Source: B4-G1 sp964393895 (GTDB lineage: Bacteria; Chloroflexota; Anaerolineae; B4-G1). From it: a stretch of 8,361 nt of DNA. Below, piece by piece: positions 7,156-8,361 of this stretch. The stretch is from the NCBI GenBank assembly GCA_964393895.1, contig CAYMWP010000172.1, positions 1 to 8,361 of the forward strand, read 5' to 3'. The first letter of the stretch is position 1, and the number at the start of each line of letters is the position of its first letter. The notes beneath the pieces were generated by a model, which saw only the letters and a program-made list of their open reading frames with translations, did not search any database and was not told where the DNA came from. A program made the translations under genes and the position numbers.

Positions 7156-7341
7156 TGGAGTCATAATACCAATACCCTGCCAGAGATAGCGGGCTGGTCA
7201 CCGATTTCGGATACCCAGAATTTATGAACACTACCCCAACTCGACCGGACTGGCTGACCGGCCTCACGCGAGCCGGAGTGGTCCCGTGGCGCGGGTCGTG
7301 CTTGTACTGTGAACAGATCAGGTGATTCTGCCGCGTCTCCT

Positions 7342-7356
7342 GGAGGCAATGGAAGG
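7342..7356 (+). promoter_or_regulatory. Shine-Dalgarno-like bases deciding the methyltransferase start
   Basis: GGAGG (7342-7346) and GGAAGG (7351-7356) precede ATG at 7360, by 13 and 3 bases. Neither spacing is ideal. The alternative in-frame GTG at 7309 has no purine-rich sequence upstream. Confidence 0.4.
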
Positions 7357-7359
7357 GCG

Positions 7360-8142
7360 ATGAAATTCACGACAGAACGCATCATCCCAGACCAGGCCGA
7401 GTGTGGCCCAATGCTCACGACACACCTGGCGCGGTATCGGCTTGCCGAGCCGCTGGTTCAGAACAAGGTGGTACTGGACGCGGGATGCGGATGTGGTTAC
7501 GGGACCAATTACCTGGCCGCCTCCGGCGCCAAGCGAGCGATTGGCGTGGACATCTCGCCAGAAGCGATCGAGTACGCTCGCCAACACTACTGTGCCGCGA
7601 ACCTGGCTTACGAGAGAATGGACGTCACCGCACTCGATTTCCCAGACGAGACGTTCGACGCAGTCGTATGCCTGGAAATCTTTGAACACCTAGCCAACCA
7701 GCGACGGTTGCTGGCCGAGGTGCAGCGAGTGCTCAGACCCAGCGGGCGGGTCATTGTCTCTACACCGAACGGGCGCATATTTTCACCCAGGGGGCGACCG
7801 ATCAATCCCTGGCACACGCGCGAGTTCTCCAGGGACGAGTTCGAAGAGTTGCTAGGCTCGTACTTTGGGGAACTGGAGCTGTGGGGTCAGACGGTCAAAA
7901 AATTCGTCGCCCTGCCGACCACACTCTTTCACCTCCGTGTGCAACGCTACATCACCACGCGCGACTCGTGGTTATCGCGGCTGACCGAGATTGGCTACGG
8001 AGCAGTGAGACGGGCAGCCATGTCACTGGCGCGTATGGCGCTGGGAATCGCAAACGACGACGCTACTTTGATTGCGAGAGCCGACGAGCTCCCAGATCAT
8101 CGCACCTGGTATTTTATCGCCGTGGGTCGAAAAGTGACGTAA
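7360..8142 (+). CDS. Class I SAM-dependent methyltransferase
   Basis: The 260-residue product should transfer a methyl group from S-adenosylmethionine; the substrate is unknown. It opens with KFTTERIIPDQ, close to the FTGER-like N-terminus of many glycan- and polysaccharide-associated methyltransferases. Motif I is VLDAGCGCGYG (38-48, Asp40 and the glycine-rich loop), followed by the acidic ribose-binding GVDIS (62-66, Asp64). MDVTALDFPDETFD (87-100) then leads into VVCLEIFEHL, a Methyltransf_11-type core, and VLRPSGRVIVSTPN (124-137) ends the fold. The C-terminal third is basic and helical without a recognised motif. I chose ATG 7360 over GTG 7309 because the extra 17 residues are low in information and lack a ribosome binding site. 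It has no same-strand neighbour in the window and is bracketed by element copies 2 and 3, so it may be a mobile or exchangeable gene. Confidence 0.87.
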   Translation: MKFTTERIIPDQAECGPMLTTHLARYRLAEPLVQNKVVLDAGCGCGYGTNYLAASGAKRAIGVDISPEAIEYARQHYCAANLAYERMDVTALDFPDETFDAVVCLEIFEHLANQRRLLAEVQRVLRPSGRVIVSTPNGRIFSPRGRPINPWHTREFSRDEFEELLGSYFGELELWGQTVKKFVALPTTLFHLRVQRYITTRDSWLSRLTEIGYGAVRRAAMSLARMALGIANDDATLIARADELPDHRTWYFIAVGRKVT

Positions 8143-8151
8143 TCCCTCCCG

Positions 8152-8282
8152 GTATCTGTTTACCGCAGGGGCGCGGAGGACGCCGAGAGTCTGTTCACCC
8201 TTCCTCTGCCGCACGATGATTGTCCTGGTGACTCGAGTCCTCTGCATCTCTGCGGTGCACTCCAAATGCGGTAAACGGGTAC
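8152..8282. repeat. Degenerate 131-bp inverted-repeat unit
   Basis: The ends GTATCTGTTTACCGCA (8152-8167) and TGCGGTAAACGGGTAC (8267-8282) are complementary at 14 of 16 positions, including a perfect 10-bp core. Inside, CGC-plus-purine runs recur at 8-9 base spacing (8164, 8172, 8181), with CTCTGC-type runs opposite. It carries no credible reading frame. It starts nine bases after the methyltransferase stop and could act as a 3' structure. It looks like a second dispersed repeat family, distinct from the 140-bp element. Confidence 0.55.
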
Positions 8283-8301
8283 TGATAGCTTTTGCCGGTT
8301 C

Positions 8302-8361
8302 GTAACTACTACTCAGCCTGGCACGCGCTCAGACCTCCGAGGTCTTGCAAAACCCGTTCAG
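8302..8361 (+). mobile_element. MITE-like element, copy 3, cut by the window edge
   Basis: Bases 8311-8361 are identical to 31-81 of copy 1. The left terminus reads GTAACTACTACTCAG, with an extra ACT relative to copy 2. The element is incomplete only because the window ends. If it has a target duplication, the left flank GCCGGTTC (8294-8301) should reappear just beyond its right end. Confidence 0.8.

Noticed and set aside
7131..7166. 11-codon possible leader peptide beginning MPKNLV
   Set aside because: It overlaps the AT-rich repeat, has no amino-acid bias suggesting attenuation, and has only a weak G-run upstream.
7224..7325. 33-codon plus-strand frame beginning MNTTPTRPDW and ending in TGA
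   Set aside because: Third positions are fairly GC-rich, but there is no ribosome binding site and no recognised similarity. Too short to support from sequence alone.
7309..7359. GTG start adding 17 residues to the methyltransferase
   Set aside because: No ribosome binding site precedes it, and the family N-terminus begins naturally at ATG 7360.

Overview
The window is GC-rich bacterial DNA with four genes on the minus strand, one gene on the plus strand, and several kinds of intergenic repeat. Base composition, the style of the STAND-TPR protein, a diglucosyl-lipid-type GT4 enzyme and the dense short palindromic repeats suggest a member of the Chloroflexota (Anaerolineae-like). This is inference from general familiarity; there is no rRNA or other decisive marker here.

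Layout. Bases 25-164 are a 140-bp miniature inverted-repeat element (copy 1). Bases 182-402 are a non-coding stretch packed with stem-loops, lying 3' of the minus-strand gene cluster. Bases 476-6780 hold the minus-strand cluster, transcribed right to left: cysS (cysteinyl-tRNA synthetase, TTG start), a 978-residue STAND-type P-loop NTPase with C-terminal TPRs, nth (endonuclease III with a [4Fe-4S] motif) and a GT4 glycosyltransferase. The gaps are 45 bp and 78 bp, then a 10-bp overlap, so one transcription unit from an extended -10 promoter in front of cysS is plausible. A perfect 33-bp palindrome sits in the 78-bp gap before nth. Bases 6781-7359 are an intergenic region between divergent genes, containing the cysS promoter, copy 2 of the miniature element and a candidate plus-strand promoter. 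Bases 7360-8142 encode a class I SAM-dependent methyltransferase. A second, degenerate inverted repeat follows (8152-8282), and copy 3 of the miniature element runs off the right edge (from 8302).

The strongest unusual signal is the miniature element. Copy 2 is exactly 140 bp, has 12-bp terminal inverted repeats (GTAACTACTCAG / CTGAGTAGTAAC, 11 of 12 matching) and is bracketed by a perfect 8-bp direct repeat, GCCAACTC. That is the signature of a transposed, non-autonomous element. The GTAA terminus and 8-bp duplication fit what is known of the IS66 family. Each element also carries two subterminal 15-bp palindromes, AGACCTC-(C/G)-GAGGTCT. All three copies lie in the same orientation and bracket first the four-gene cluster and then the methyltransferase.

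Functionally, cysS and nth are housekeeping genes. The glycosyltransferase probably acts on a lipid or another membrane-facing acceptor, and the STAND-TPR protein is a probable signal-responsive or scaffold ATPase of unknown output. I see no CRISPR array, tRNA, rRNA, transposase gene or recognisable defence effector. The nearest thing to an undescribed system is the 140-bp element family, together with the effector-less STAND-TPR protein embedded in a housekeeping operon.
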